From contig CACXXO010000006.1 in NCBI GenBank assembly GCA_902771735.1, positions 1 to 64,000 on the forward strand: a DNA stretch of 64,000 bases, in the 5' to 3' direction. Source of the stretch: an uncultured Bacteroidota bacterium. Its GTDB lineage: Bacteria; Bacteroidota; Bacteroidia; Bacteroidales; P3. The translations under genes were made by a program, and so were the position numbers. Below the pieces are notes generated by a model, which searched no databases, was not told where the DNA came from, and saw only the letters and a program-made list of their open reading frames with translations. Positions 52,105 through 61,431 of this stretch are shown here, in pieces. How positions within the stretch are numbered: the first letter of the stretch is position 1; the number at the start of each line of letters is the position of its first letter.

Positions 52105-52539
52105 ATGAAAAAAATAATCTTTTTCCTCTTAGTTCTGAGTACTTACCTCTTAGCTCCCATTCATGCACAGCGGCCCCGCCAAGAAGGTCCAAGACATGAA
52201 AAACGTCCCGATATCACCGAGATGGTCGGCGACCTCAGTGCAGCCCAGAAAGGCAAGCTCGAAACCATCACCAATGAGTCGAAGAAACGCATCGAAACCC
52301 TTCGCAAGCAACAGAAATCCGTGCGCGACAGCATCCACCACTACATGGATATGGATGGCGATCAGTCCAAATATCTCTATCCGCTATTCGACCGTGAAGC
52401 GCGCATTCAGACCCAGATTTCACGTGAGATGTACGGCACCAAAGTACATATCGACCAAGTCCTCACCAAGGAGCAGCGCAAAGAATTGAAAGACAATAGT
52501 AAACGTCAAAAAAAACAGCGCAAAGGTCGCCGTCAATAG
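52105..52539 (+). CDS. Spy/CpxP-like periplasmic protein
   Basis: 144 residues, signal peptide MKKIIFFLLVLSTYLLAPIH, then AQ. The mature part is highly charged and helical (KGKLETITNESKKRIETLRK, LYPLFDREARIQTQISREMY, VLTKEQRKELKDNSK) with a basic C-terminus, the LTxxQ/Spy-like pattern found in periplasmic stress chaperones and in the CnrX metal sensor. It ends the sigma/anti-sigma-like unit. Confidence 0.72.
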   Translation: MKKIIFFLLVLSTYLLAPIHAQRPRQEGPRHEKRPDITEMVGDLSAAQKGKLETITNESKKRIETLRKQQKSVRDSIHHYMDMDGDQSKYLYPLFDREARIQTQISREMYGTKVHIDQVLTKEQRKELKDNSKRQKKQRKGRRQ

Positions 52540-52591
52540 CTATCTGAAAATAACTTTCCCAACCAATCTTCTTTACTCCACTCAGTGTAGT

Positions 52592-52822
52592 AAATGGAGG
52601 TATATTCCAAATCTTGCGCACGGGAGTGTGCGCGTTCTGCTGTCGGCCGAGGAGTTGGTCGGACAGCTGACGCTCTGCGACTTAGCAGGCCGCGAGATTA
52701 CATAATTCGAAATCAGAAATCCGAAATTCGAAATTGATGTCAGCACATTGCCGCCGGGTACCTACTTCGTCAAGCTGACTACGACCGGGGACATCGTCAG
52801 CCGCTGGTTGCTGGTGGAGTAA
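52592..52822 (+). pseudogene. Decayed type IX secretion sorting domain (type A CTD remnant)
   Basis: One frame reads YIPNLAHGSVRVLLSAEELV, then GQLTLCDLAGREIT, an in-frame TAA at 52703, then FEIRNPKFEIDVSTLPPGTY and FVKLTTTGDIVSRWLLVE with a stop at 52820. This is the shape of a type IX C-terminal domain (YPNP-like start, L-x-DLxGR, LPxGxYFVKL, and a final LLVE), with Leu for the expected Pro and no start, promoter or cargo domain. An AT-rich repeat (52700-52733) sits at the point of the stop. It fills most of the 368-bp gap before leuS. Confidence 0.7.
52700..52733. repeat. AT-rich short repeat inside the CTD remnant
   Basis: AATTCGAAATCAGAAATCC followed by GAAATTCGAAATT, of the same type as the junction repeats. 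In frame it encodes FEIRNPKFEI. Confidence 0.5.
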
Positions 52823-52829
52823 AATTAAA

Positions 52830-52861
52830 TTTGTCCATGTCACTTTTTATATATATATTTG
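52830..52861 (+). promoter_or_regulatory. -33/-7 promoter of the leuS operon
   Basis: TTTG at 52830-52833 and TATATTTG at 52854-52861 are 20 bp apart, 46 nt before the leuS ATG. Confidence 0.75.
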
Positions 52862-52907
52862 CATTTTCCTGCCGCGAGTGCGGTGGGGTGTAATATATTG
52901 ATAGAAA

Positions 52908-55751
52908 ATGGACTACAACTTCGGAGAAATCGAGTCTCGATGGCAAAACTACTGGCGCGAGCATGGTGTGTACCATGTTAAGAACGACAGCGACAAGCCA
53001 CACTACTATGTTTTGGACATGTTTCCGTACCCCTCGGGCGCGGGACTCCATGTGGGTCATCCGCTGGGCTACATCGCCAGCGACATCTATGCACGCTACA
53101 AGCGTCTGCGCGGCTACAATGTACTGCATCCCATGGGCTACGACGCCTATGGTCTGCCGGCCGAGCAATATGCCATCCAGACGGGTCAACATCCCGCCAT
53201 CACGACGGAGCAGAATATCAACCGCTACCGCGAGCAGCTGGACAAGATTGGCTTCAGCTTCGACTGGGACCGCGAGGTACGCACCTGCGAGCCCCGGTAC
53301 TACAAATGGACGCAGTGGACCTTCCTCCAGTTGTTTAAGCATTACTATGATAATACTGCCAACAAGGCGTTGCCGATAGCATCACTCGTGGAGCGTTTCG
53401 CCAAGCAGGGCACCCAGGGACTTGATGCTGCCTGCACTGAGGTGTTGGATTTCAGCTCCGAGGAGTGGAACTCTTGGGACGAGGCGAAGTGTCAGCAGGT
53501 GTTGATGAACTATCGTCTGGCTTATTTGGCCGATATTCCCGTGAACTGGTGCGCCGAATTGGGTACCGTGCTGGCCAACGACGAGGTCGTCAACGGTTTG
53601 AGTGTCCGAGGAGGCTACCCTGTGGAGCGCAAACTGATGCGCCAGTGGAGTCTTCGCGTGTCGGCTTACGCCCAGCGCCTGGTCGATGGTCTGGAGCAGA
53701 TAGACTGGACCGATTCGCTGAAGGAGATCCAGAGGAACTGGATAGGCCGGAGCGAGGGTGCTGCGGTTTGGTTCCCGCTGGAAAATGAAGATGGAAAATT
53801 GAAAATTGAAAATTCGGATGACGCGGCATTTGAGATTTTCACCACCAGGCCGGATACCATCTTTGGGGTGACGTTCATGGTGCTGTGCCCCGAGCACGAA
53901 CTCATTGACAGCATCACCACGCCGGAGCAGAAAGCCGAGGTAGAGGCTTACGTCACCTGGGCCAAGAACCGCTCGGAGCGTGAACGTCAGGCTGAGGTGA
54001 AGAAGGTGAGCGGCGTTTTCACCGGCGCCTATGCCATCAACCCTCTGACAGAAGAGAAGATTCCCATCTGGGTTTCCGAATATGTCCTTGCCGGCTACGG
54101 TACAGGAGCCATCATGGCCGTGCCTGCCCACGACAGCCGCGACTTCGCCTTCGCCCGTCATTTTAACCTGCCGATAAGGCAAGTGGTGGCCTTGGAGAAG
54201 GATGCTGTCAGCGACCCTGATACCTGGGAGGAGAGCATGGATGCCAAGACGGGCTACTCGGTCAACAGCGGCTTTGTCACCGGCATGAAAGTGAAGGAGG
54301 CTATGGCCGCCGTCATCAACAAGATTGAGGAAATGGGCATCGGCCACCGCACCGTCAACTACCGCCTGCGCGACGCCATCTTCAGCCGTCAGCGCTACTG
54401 GGGTGAGCCGTTCCCCATCTACTACAAAAACAATATCTCATATCCCATCCCTGAGGAGTGCCTGCCGCTGGAGCTGCCTGAGGTGAGCGAGTTCAAGCCC
54501 ACCGCGACCGGGGAGCCTCCGCTGGGACACGCGCAGAAATGGGCCTGGGACGAGAAGAACCGCTGTGTCGTTGAAAAGTCGCTTATCGATAATAAAACCA
54601 TATTTCCACTGGAGTTGAGTACAATGCCGGGCTTTGCGGGTTCGAGCGGATACTACCTGCGCTACATGGACCCGCATAACGACGAGGCCTATTTCGGCAA
54701 GGACGCTGTCAACTATTGGCAGAAGGTCGACCTCTATGTCGGCGGAGCCGAGCACGCCTCCGGCCACCTCATCTATGCCCGCTTCTGGAACAAGTTCTTG
54801 CACGACATGGGCATGTCGGTGGTGGAGGAACCTTTCCAGAAACTCATCAACCAGGGCATGATACAAGGCCGTAGCAACTTCGTATACAGAAGCAAGGCCG
54901 ACAATGGACTCTTCCTCTCGAAGGGACTCATTAAGGACATGGACGACGTGACTCCAATACATGTCGACATCAACATGGTTGACAACGATGTACTTGATAT
55001 CGAGCGTTTCCGTCAGTGGCGCCCCGAATTTGCAGATGCCCGATTCGAATTGGAGGATGGCAAGTACATCTGCGGTTGGGAGGTAGAGAAGATGTCGAAG
55101 AGCATGTATAATGTGCAGAATCCCGACGACTTGGTGGCTCGCTACGGAGCCGACACGTTGCGTCTGTACGAGATGTTCCTTGGCCCGGTGGAGCAGGCCA
55201 AGCCTTGGGATACCAATGGTATCGAAGGAGTGCACCGTTTCCTGAAGAAATTCTGGCGCTTGTTTGAAAACCTTAGCGACGAAGCCCCAAGCAAGGAGGA
55301 ACAAAAGGTGTTGCACCAGACAATCAAAAAGATTACTGACGATGTGGAACGCTTCTCGTTCAATACGGCGGTGTCGACCTTCATGATTTGCGCCAACACG
55401 CTGACAGACCTCAAGTGCAATAAACGCGATGTGCTGAAGCCACTGACGGTGCTGATAGCCCCCTTCGCCCCCCATATTGCCGAGGAACTGTGGCATCAGA
55501 CGGGCGAGAACACAACGGTGTGCGATGCCGAGTGGCCGAAGTATGACGAGAGTCAGCTGGTGGAGGACACGGTGAAGTATCCTGTACAGTTTAACGGCAA
55601 GATGCGATTTACCCTCGACCTGCCGGCTACTGCGACGCAGGCCGATGCATTAGAGGCTGTAAAGGCAGCACCCGAGAGCGGGAAATGGCTGACGGGCGAG
55701 CCCAAGAAAGTGGTTTTTGTACCTAAGAAGATTATCAATATCGTATGCTGA
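52908..55751 (+). CDS. leuS: Leucyl-tRNA synthetase
   Basis: 947 residues. HIGH-like motif in [18 protein letters not shown], zinc/Cys-less connector, the editing domain with [20 protein letters not shown] and [20 protein letters not shown], and KMSKS in [20 protein letters not shown]. It charges tRNA-Leu. Between the catalytic and editing domains (about 292-303) the sequence [14 protein letters not shown] is encoded by an AT-rich repeat, apparently an in-frame insertion of about 10 residues in a loop. It overlaps nusB by 7 nt. Confidence 0.97.
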   Translation: MDYNFGEIESRWQNYWREHGVYHVKNDSDKPHYYVLDMFPYPSGAGLHVGHPLGYIASDIYARYKRLRGYNVLHPMGYDAYGLPAEQYAIQTGQHPAITTEQNINRYREQLDKIGFSFDWDREVRTCEPRYYKWTQWTFLQLFKHYYDNTANKALPIASLVERFAKQGTQGLDAACTEVLDFSSEEWNSWDEAKCQQVLMNYRLAYLADIPVNWCAELGTVLANDEVVNGLSVRGGYPVERKLMRQWSLRVSAYAQRLVDGLEQIDWTDSLKEIQRNWIGRSEGAAVWFPLENEDGKLKIENSDDAAFEIFTTRPDTIFGVTFMVLCPEHELIDSITTPEQKAEVEAYVTWAKNRSERERQAEVKKVSGVFTGAYAINPLTEEKIPIWVSEYVLAGYGTGAIMAVPAHDSRDFAFARHFNLPIRQVVALEKDAVSDPDTWEESMDAKTGYSVNSGFVTGMKVKEAMAAVINKIEEMGIGHRTVNYRLRDAIFSRQRYWGEPFPIYYKNNISYPIPEECLPLELPEVSEFKPTATGEPPLGHAQKWAWDEKNRCVVEKSLIDNKTIFPLELSTMPGFAGSSGYYLRYMDPHNDEAYFGKDAVNYWQKVDLYVGGAEHASGHLIYARFWNKFLHDMGMSVVEEPFQKLINQGMIQGRSNFVYRSKADNGLFLSKGLIKDMDDVTPIHVDINMVDNDVLDIERFRQWRPEFADARFELEDGKYICGWEVEKMSKSMYNVQNPDDLVARYGADTLRLYEMFLGPVEQAKPWDTNGIEGVHRFLKKFWRLFENLSDEAPSKEEQKVLHQTIKKITDDVERFSFNTAVSTFMICANTLTDLKCNKRDVLKPLTVLIAPFAPHIAEELWHQTGENTTVCDAEWPKYDESQLVEDTVKYPVQFNGKMRFTLDLPATATQADALEAVKAAPESGKWLTGEPKKVVFVPKKIINIVC
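53781..53816. repeat. AT-rich short repeat inside leuS
   Basis: GGAAAATTGAAAATTGAAAA, three tandem AAAATTG-type units, in an otherwise GC-rich gene. It is read through in frame. Confidence 0.6.
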
Positions 55752-56704
55752 GCAGACATTTTTTGAGAAGCAAGGTGCTGCAGGCCATCTATGCCGGGCG
55801 CTATGAGGGAGATGACACCATCATGGTGTTGAAAGCCTTCGAATACCATATTGCCAAGTTGAACGAGCTGGGAGTGCTGCAAGTGGCGTTGCTGCCGAAG
55901 TTTGTCGAGGTGGGAGTGTCGATGCTCGAAGAGGGGAAGAAGAAATTCCGCCCCACGGAGGAGGACCGCAACCCGAGCATGAAGATGGGTGACAATGAGT
56001 TTGTGCGCAGAATGACCGACAATTTCGAGTTGAAGAGGCACATCGAGCAATGGGGTGGCTGCTGGGAGACCCACGAGGACCTCATCAAGGAGGCTTTCAT
56101 GGATTTCCGCAAGAGCGATGAGTATCGCTCCTATGTCAATGACGAAGAACACTCGTTCGTCAAGGACAAGGAATTTGCCATTGTGTTGTTCCGCTACCTG
56201 ATGAACCGAGAGGCTTTGCGTGCCGTGGTGGGAGAGAGAAGCTTGCTATGGGAAGATGATTTCGACCAGATTGCGCAGTACAACTTTATGATGCTCAAGA
56301 CTCTCACCGAGGAGAATATGGACGAGGCCATGATGTGGCCCGTGATGTACGACAAACGGCAGGAAAAAGACGAGGCCGATATGGATTTCGCCCGTCAACT
56401 GCTGCGCAATACCATCGCTACCCGCGAAGAGTCGGAGGAACTGACCAAGAACCATCTACAGGGATGGGAATTTGAGCGTGTGTCGAAGATGGATATATTG
56501 CTCATCAACATGGCTGTGGCTGAGTTTACCGGATGCCCTTCCATTCCCGAGAAGGTGACAGTGGACGAATATATCGAGTTGTCGAAAGAATTCAGTTCGG
56601 AGCGCAGCCGGTTGTTTATCAATGGTATACTCGACAAGCTTGTGGCCGAATTGCGCTCGAAGGGACGCATTGTGAAAAGCGGCCGAGGACTGATGGAGAA
56701 TTAA
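55745..56704 (+). CDS. nusB: Transcription antitermination factor NusB (long Bacteroidota form)
   Basis: 319 residues, about twice the Escherichia coli protein. [20 protein letters not shown] opens the N-terminal extension typical of this phylum, and the NusB fold is at the C-terminus: [20 protein letters not shown] and [20 protein letters not shown]. NusB acts with NusE in rRNA antitermination. It starts inside the end of leuS (7-nt overlap). Confidence 0.93.
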   Translation: MLSRHFLRSKVLQAIYAGRYEGDDTIMVLKAFEYHIAKLNELGVLQVALLPKFVEVGVSMLEEGKKKFRPTEEDRNPSMKMGDNEFVRRMTDNFELKRHIEQWGGCWETHEDLIKEAFMDFRKSDEYRSYVNDEEHSFVKDKEFAIVLFRYLMNREALRAVVGERSLLWEDDFDQIAQYNFMMLKTLTEENMDEAMMWPVMYDKRQEKDEADMDFARQLLRNTIATREESEELTKNHLQGWEFERVSKMDILLINMAVAEFTGCPSIPEKVTVDEYIELSKEFSSERSRLFINGILDKLVAELRSKGRIVKSGRGLMEN

Positions 56705-56722
56705 AAATGAGGATTAAGAATG
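56697..56722. repeat. AT-rich short repeat between nusB and the DUF1573 gene
   Basis: GAATTAAAAATGAGGATTAA and GAATGAG fill the 15-bp spacer and include the start codon of the next gene. Confidence 0.4.
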
Positions 56723-57169
56723 AGAAAGACTTTTTTTGCAATAGTGCTTGGAGGACTGATATTGACGGCTTGCGGAGGCAACGCGGCGACCGAAGGTATT
56801 GATGTGGACCTCATAGACAATCCTCGCAGTGCCGAGGGGTATGACGAGAGCGCCAAGATGCCCGTTATCACGTTCGACCAGGATTTGCACGACTTTGGTC
56901 GTCTCTCGGCAGGCGAAAACATCAGCTACAGCTTCCATTTCCGCAATACTGGTAATTCGGATCTTGTTATCAGCAGTTGCAGCGCCACTTGCGGATGCAC
57001 AGTGGCCAGTTATCCGAAAGACCGCATCGCCCCAGGTGGCGAGGGCTATGTGACGGTGACGTTCAACAGCTCTGGCAAGAGCGGACAGCAATATCAGGAG
57101 GTGACGGTGGTGAGTAATGCACAGCCGGCACGCACCAAGTTGAAGATTACCGCCCAGGTGGGGTATTAA
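56720..57169 (+). CDS. DUF1573 lipoprotein
   Basis: 149 residues, lipoprotein signal MRKTFFAIVLGGLILTAC (Cys18, then GGN). The DUF1573 fold is an Ig-like beta sandwich: HDFGRLSAGENISYSFHFRN, DLVISSCSATCGCTVASYPK with its Cys cluster, and GYVTVTFNSSGKSGQQYQEV. Common in Bacteroidota, function unknown. It lies between nusB and yajC. Confidence 0.88.
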   Translation: MRKTFFAIVLGGLILTACGGNAATEGIDVDLIDNPRSAEGYDESAKMPVITFDQDLHDFGRLSAGENISYSFHFRNTGNSDLVISSCSATCGCTVASYPKDRIAPGGEGYVTVTFNSSGKSGQQYQEVTVVSNAQPARTKLKITAQVGY

Positions 57170-57203
57170 AAAAAAAATGAGAAATTAATTTAGAATAAAA
57201 AAT

Positions 57204-57524
57204 ATGAATCTGACACAGTTTGTTATTCTTCAGGCCCAGCCACAAGGTGGCATGGGTGGCAGTTCCATGATTTTCATCATCCTTATCCTGGTGATAATGT
57301 GGATTCTCATGCTGCGTCCGCAGCGCAAGAAAGAGAAGGAGGAACGCAAGTTCCGGGAAAGTCTCCAGAAGGGCGACCGCGTGCTCTTCTCGGGAGGCAT
57401 CTACGGCAAGGTGCACTCTGTCGACACCACTACCGTCGAGGTCGAGGTCTCCAACGGCGTCATCATGACTGTTGAAAAGAGTATGGTGCAGCCTGCTCCC
57501 GCTGCCGGCGAGGAGAAAAAATAA
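57204..57524 (+). CDS. yajC: Preprotein translocase subunit YajC
   Basis: 106 residues. A Gln/Gly-rich N-terminus precedes one membrane helix (about 20-38, MIFIILILVIMWILMLRPQR) and the basic QRKKEKEERKFRESLQKGDR, VLFSGGIYGKVHSVDTTTVE domain. YajC associates with SecDF in protein export. It is 6 nt before the YbbR gene. Confidence 0.93.
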   Translation: MNLTQFVILQAQPQGGMGGSSMIFIILILVIMWILMLRPQRKKEKEERKFRESLQKGDRVLFSGGIYGKVHSVDTTTVEVEVSNGVIMTVEKSMVQPAPAAGEEKK

Positions 57525-57530
57525 AGCCAT

Positions 57531-58502
57531 ATGCGTGGCCGGCAAATCAGGAATTTCCTTGTGATACTGGGGCTTACAGCCTTGGTATGGCTGGCTATGG
57601 CCATGTCGGAAAGGAAGGAATACAATTTGCCGGTGAAAGTCAAAATGACAGGCTTCGATACAAAACGTTATGCCGTCGTCAGCGCAGACACCTTGATGAT
57701 GCTGCAAGTGGAATCAACAGGCTTCAATGTCTTCTTCCTGGGATTGAAGAAAGAACCGTTGACCATCGAGTTCGACATAAAGAACGAAGCTGTTCACCGC
57801 CATTCGCAGCGACGCGACACGGTGGTCGACCTTTTCCGCACGGTGGCGGTTGCCGACCTGTCTACACTGCTGTCCGACCAGCTTTCTGCTTTCGGGGTTC
57901 ACTATAAAAGCTCCGGAAGAGACTCCCTGCAACTGGTGCTCAATGAACGGGCAAGCAAAGTTTTCCGCCCCGACCTGAGCAACATGAAAATCAATTTTTC
58001 CGAGGGATTCGGTCTGTACGGTGAACCGATGGTATCGCCCATGGAGGTCACCCTCTATGGTTCTCCCGAGGTGTTGGCGGCCATCGGTGGCGTGGGTGTC
58101 AAACCCATGACCCTCACTGATGTGCGTGAAACAAGAACCTATCGCATACCCCTCGATAAAGCTTGGAAGGCACTCGGCGACGTCTATGCGTCAGACGACA
58201 TACTGACGGTCAATATTCCCGTCAAACGCTATGTTGAGCAGCATTTCATCGTGCCTGTCACAGTCGACGGTGTTGATACGAACCAAGGCTTGCGCCTCTA
58301 TCCCGATCGAGTGACGTTCCATGTATGGGTGGCCCAGGACGACTTCGCAGCCGTCTCGGCTGAACGCTTCTCTGCTTCGGTAGACTATCGCGACATCTCT
58401 TCCGGGGCCCAGCGATTGAAACTGCATGTCGACCGCTTCCCCCGCAACGTCCGCATTCGCAAGATTGAACCCGAGGAAATAGAATACGTTATCATCAAAT
58501 GA
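57531..58502 (+). CDS. YbbR-domain protein
   Basis: 323 residues, N-terminal membrane helix (about 6-24, RNFLVILGLTALVWLAMAMS). At least two YbbR-like beta domains can be followed: EYNLPVKVKMTGFDTKRYAV, and GEPMVSPMEVTLYGSPEVLA with a preceding SNMKINFSEGFGLYGE. YbbR proteins bind and activate the diadenylate cyclase CdaA in other phyla; no cdaA is present here, and in Bacteroidota the yajC-ybbR-coaE order is common. Confidence 0.83.
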   Translation: MRGRQIRNFLVILGLTALVWLAMAMSERKEYNLPVKVKMTGFDTKRYAVVSADTLMMLQVESTGFNVFFLGLKKEPLTIEFDIKNEAVHRHSQRRDTVVDLFRTVAVADLSTLLSDQLSAFGVHYKSSGRDSLQLVLNERASKVFRPDLSNMKINFSEGFGLYGEPMVSPMEVTLYGSPEVLAAIGGVGVKPMTLTDVRETRTYRIPLDKAWKALGDVYASDDILTVNIPVKRYVEQHFIVPVTVDGVDTNQGLRLYPDRVTFHVWVAQDDFAAVSAERFSASVDYRDISSGAQRLKLHVDRFPRNVRIRKIEPEEIEYVIIK

Positions 58503-58506
58503 CGCT

Positions 58507-59088
58507 GTGAAAAAAATTGGTATCACCGGAGGAATGGGGTGCGGAAAGAGCACTGTCATTACCGAGTTTGCTAAACTTGGTGTCCATTCCTTTGTCGCCG
58601 ACAGGGCAGGGGCGGAGTGCTACAACGACCCCTCCTTCCTCTCCCAAGTGCGCGCCTTGTTGGGCAACGGTGTCTTCCACCCCGACGGCACGGCCGACAA
58701 ACGCCTCATCGCCTCCTGTGTTTTTTCCAACCCCACTTTGCTCAACGGCCTCAACGCCTTGGTGCATCCGCGTGTGATATCAGCGTTCGACAGCTTCTGT
58801 GAACAGCATTCCGCCGAACCCTATGTCCTCTTCGAAAGCGCCATTCTCTACGACCATGGCTACGAACGCTTGATGGACAGCGTCATATGCGTCTATCTCT
58901 CTCTCGACCAACGCCTCGAGCGCCTCCAACAACGTGACCGCATTCCCCGCCAGGACCTTCTCCAGCGCATCCTCAACCAGTTGCCGGCCGAAGAGATGAT
59001 GCAGCGCGCCGATTATGTGATACTCAACTACGAAGGCAACCCTCGCCGCCGGCAGGTGGCCTATTTTGACCAAATATTAAGACAATGA
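58507..59088 (+). CDS. coaE: Dephospho-CoA kinase
   Basis: 193 residues, GTG start at 58507. P-loop GITGGMGCGKSTVI (about 5-18), then HSFVADRAGAECYND, VLFESAILYDHGYERLMDSV and QRLERLQQRDRIPRQDLLQR. It completes coenzyme A synthesis, downstream of CoaD (40395). It overlaps the GH3 fusion gene by 4 nt. Confidence 0.94.
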   Translation: MKKIGITGGMGCGKSTVITEFAKLGVHSFVADRAGAECYNDPSFLSQVRALLGNGVFHPDGTADKRLIASCVFSNPTLLNGLNALVHPRVISAFDSFCEQHSAEPYVLFESAILYDHGYERLMDSVICVYLSLDQRLERLQQRDRIPRQDLLQRILNQLPAEEMMQRADYVILNYEGNPRRRQVAYFDQILRQ

Positions 59089-61400
59089 ACAAGATAAAGA
59101 CTTTTGCGGTAGTCGCCATGCTGACTTTGTCCGGAAGCCTCTCGGCACAGCAGATACGTCTGTTCCAACGTCAGCCACTGTTCAATGCCGCCAATTACGC
59201 TTTCTATGACCCTGAAGTCAATTGGGTCGACTCTGTCTACTACTCCCTCTCCCTCCCTCAGCGTGTCGCCCAGCTTATGGTCGTGCGTGTGCCGCTCGAC
59301 ATGGACAATGAAAAAGCCGACGAATTCTCCCGAACAATGAACAATTACGGTGTCGGGGGCGTATGCTTCTTCGCCGGCACAGCCGAACGACAAGCCCAGT
59401 TTACCCGCGAATTTCAGGCTGCCGCCAAGGTGCCGCTGCTCGTCTGCATAGATGCCGAATGGGGACTTGGTATGCGCCTCAAGGACATGTTCAGCTTCCC
59501 CAAAAACGCTCGTTTTGGCCAATTGCCACCCTCCGCCGACAGCATCGTTTGGCGCATGGGCGAGGAAATTGGTCGCCAATGCCGTATGATGGGTATCCAC
59601 ATCAACTTCGCCCCAGTCGTTGACATCAACTCAAACCCCAATAACCCCGTCATCGGTACCCGTTCCTTCGGCACCGACCGCGAGCGCGTCTCCCAACTGG
59701 GTATTATGTATGCCAAAGGTATGCAGAGTCAAGGTGTCCTCGCGGTCGCCAAACATTTTCCGGGCCACGGCGACACCGATGTCGATTCCCACCTCGACCT
59801 CCCTGTCATCAACCACTCCTCCGCACACCTCGATTCTGTTGAACTCTATCCATTTAAACGATTGATTGACGAGGGTGTTGGCGGCGTCATGATAGCCCAC
59901 CTTCAAGTCAACGCCTTCGACCCCCGCCACCCATCCTCGCTCTCCCGCCCCATCGTCACCGACCTTCTCAAAAATCGCCTCGGTTTCGATGGCCTCGTCA
60001 TCACCGACGGTCTCGACATGAAAGGCATTACCAACACCTACAGTGACGGCCACGCTGAGCTGCTCGCTCTCATGGCCGGCAACGACCTTCTCCTCCTCCC
60101 TCCCAACGTCAAACAAGCCATTGATCTCATCTCCTCTCAAGCTCTCTCCGACGACTCCCTCCGCCTCGCCATCGACCAGCATTGCCGCCGCGTCCTTCAC
60201 GCCAAATATAAACTCATCGTCGCCAACAACGCTCCCTCCCAAGCTCTCCCTTCCTCTCATGATATCACCGTACCCGGAGCCGACCGCCGCGCTGCTTGTC
60301 AGGACATTGTGGCCGACCTCAACATCTCCATCGACCACTCTATAGACACCATCGTTCAGCGCGCCATCGACGCCCACGCCATTCCGGGTTGCCAAATCGT
60401 CGTTCTCCACCACGGCCGCACGCTCCTTAACCGCTCCTATGGACATCTCTCCTACGACCCCTATTCCGACACCGTCACCCCTGAAACTATCTACGACATC
60501 GCCTCCGTCACCAAAGTCGCCGCCACCACTCTCGCCATCATGAAACTCGTCGACATGGGCAAACTCAAAATTGATGACAAACTCAGCAAATATCTCCCCT
60601 ACCTCAAGAAGACCAATAAAGCCGACATCACTATCAAGCAAACCATGAGCCATCAGGCACGCCTCAAAGCCTTCGATGCCTATTGGCAGCAAACCCAAGA
60701 CCCCGACTCCATCCTCGCTCTCGTCGCCCAAAGCCCCCTCAACGAAAAAGACGGCCCCCTCTACAGCGACCTCGGTTTCATGCTCCTGAGTGACCTCGTC
60801 AAGCGCCTTACCGGACAAAGTCTCGACCTCTTTGTCGCCACCCACTTCTATCATCCCATGGGTCTCTCCTCCATCTGCTTCAACCCCCTCAACAACGGCA
60901 TTGACCTCAGTCGCATCGCCCCCACCGAGGATGACAGCCTCCGTGGTCTCATCCGCGGCTTTGTCCATGACCCCAACGCCTACGCCATGGGCGGTGTCAG
61001 CGGCCACGCCGGACTCTTCTCCAATGCCCTCGACCTTGCCCAAATCATGCAGATGCTCCTCGACAACGGCCTCTATCAAGGCACCCGCTACCTCAAACCC
61101 GAAACCATAGCCCTTTTCAACCAGCGCCACTTCGCCAACCAAGGCAACCGTCGTGCCCTCGGTTTCGACAAGCAACTCTTCAACCCCTCCAAAAACGCGC
61201 AAACCACACCTCTCGCCTCTCAAAATTCCTTCGGCCATACCGGTTTCACCGGCACCATGGTCTGGGCTGATCCCGACGCCGACCTCGTCTATGTCTTCCT
61301 CTCCAACCGCGTCCACCCCTCCGCCTCCACCAACCTCCTCGCTCAGATGAACACCCGCACCGACATCCAAACTGTCATCTACAACCTTCTCACCAAATAA
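59085..61400 (+). CDS. GH3 beta-N-acetylhexosaminidase-like domain fused to a serine hydrolase (beta-lactamase fold)
   Basis: 771 residues, signal peptide MNKIKTFAVVAMLTLSGSLS. The GH3 domain (about 50-400) carries KHFPGHGDTDVDSHLDLPVI (223-242), characteristic of NagZ-type enzymes, and DGLVITDGLDMKGITN with the presumed nucleophile Asp. From about 420 a class C/DD-peptidase-like domain follows: SVTK (about 474), a YSD in place of the YxN, and a late HTGFTG. It should act on cell-wall fragments outside the cytoplasm. The GH3 C-terminal domain found in larger members is absent. Confidence 0.88.
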   Translation: MNKIKTFAVVAMLTLSGSLSAQQIRLFQRQPLFNAANYAFYDPEVNWVDSVYYSLSLPQRVAQLMVVRVPLDMDNEKADEFSRTMNNYGVGGVCFFAGTAERQAQFTREFQAAAKVPLLVCIDAEWGLGMRLKDMFSFPKNARFGQLPPSADSIVWRMGEEIGRQCRMMGIHINFAPVVDINSNPNNPVIGTRSFGTDRERVSQLGIMYAKGMQSQGVLAVAKHFPGHGDTDVDSHLDLPVINHSSAHLDSVELYPFKRLIDEGVGGVMIAHLQVNAFDPRHPSSLSRPIVTDLLKNRLGFDGLVITDGLDMKGITNTYSDGHAELLALMAGNDLLLLPPNVKQAIDLISSQALSDDSLRLAIDQHCRRVLHAKYKLIVANNAPSQALPSSHDITVPGADRRAACQDIVADLNISIDHSIDTIVQRAIDAHAIPGCQIVVLHHGRTLLNRSYGHLSYDPYSDTVTPETIYDIASVTKVAATTLAIMKLVDMGKLKIDDKLSKYLPYLKKTNKADITIKQTMSHQARLKAFDAYWQQTQDPDSILALVAQSPLNEKDGPLYSDLGFMLLSDLVKRLTGQSLDLFVATHFYHPMGLSSICFNPLNNGIDLSRIAPTEDDSLRGLIRGFVHDPNAYAMGGVSGHAGLFSNALDLAQIMQMLLDNGLYQGTRYLKPETIALFNQRHFANQGNRRALGFDKQLFNPSKNAQTTPLASQNSFGHTGFTGTMVWADPDADLVYVFLSNRVHPSASTNLLAQMNTRTDIQTVIYNLLTK

Positions 61401-61402
61401 CC

Positions 61403-61430
61403 GCTTAATTCTCAATCCTTAATTCAGCCC
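61403..61430. repeat. AT-rich short repeat between the GH3 fusion gene and the TerB-DnaJ gene
   Basis: CTTAATTCTCAATCCTTAA and TTCAG, two units of the junction-repeat type, fill the 31-bp spacer. Confidence 0.45.
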
Positions 61431-61431
61431 T

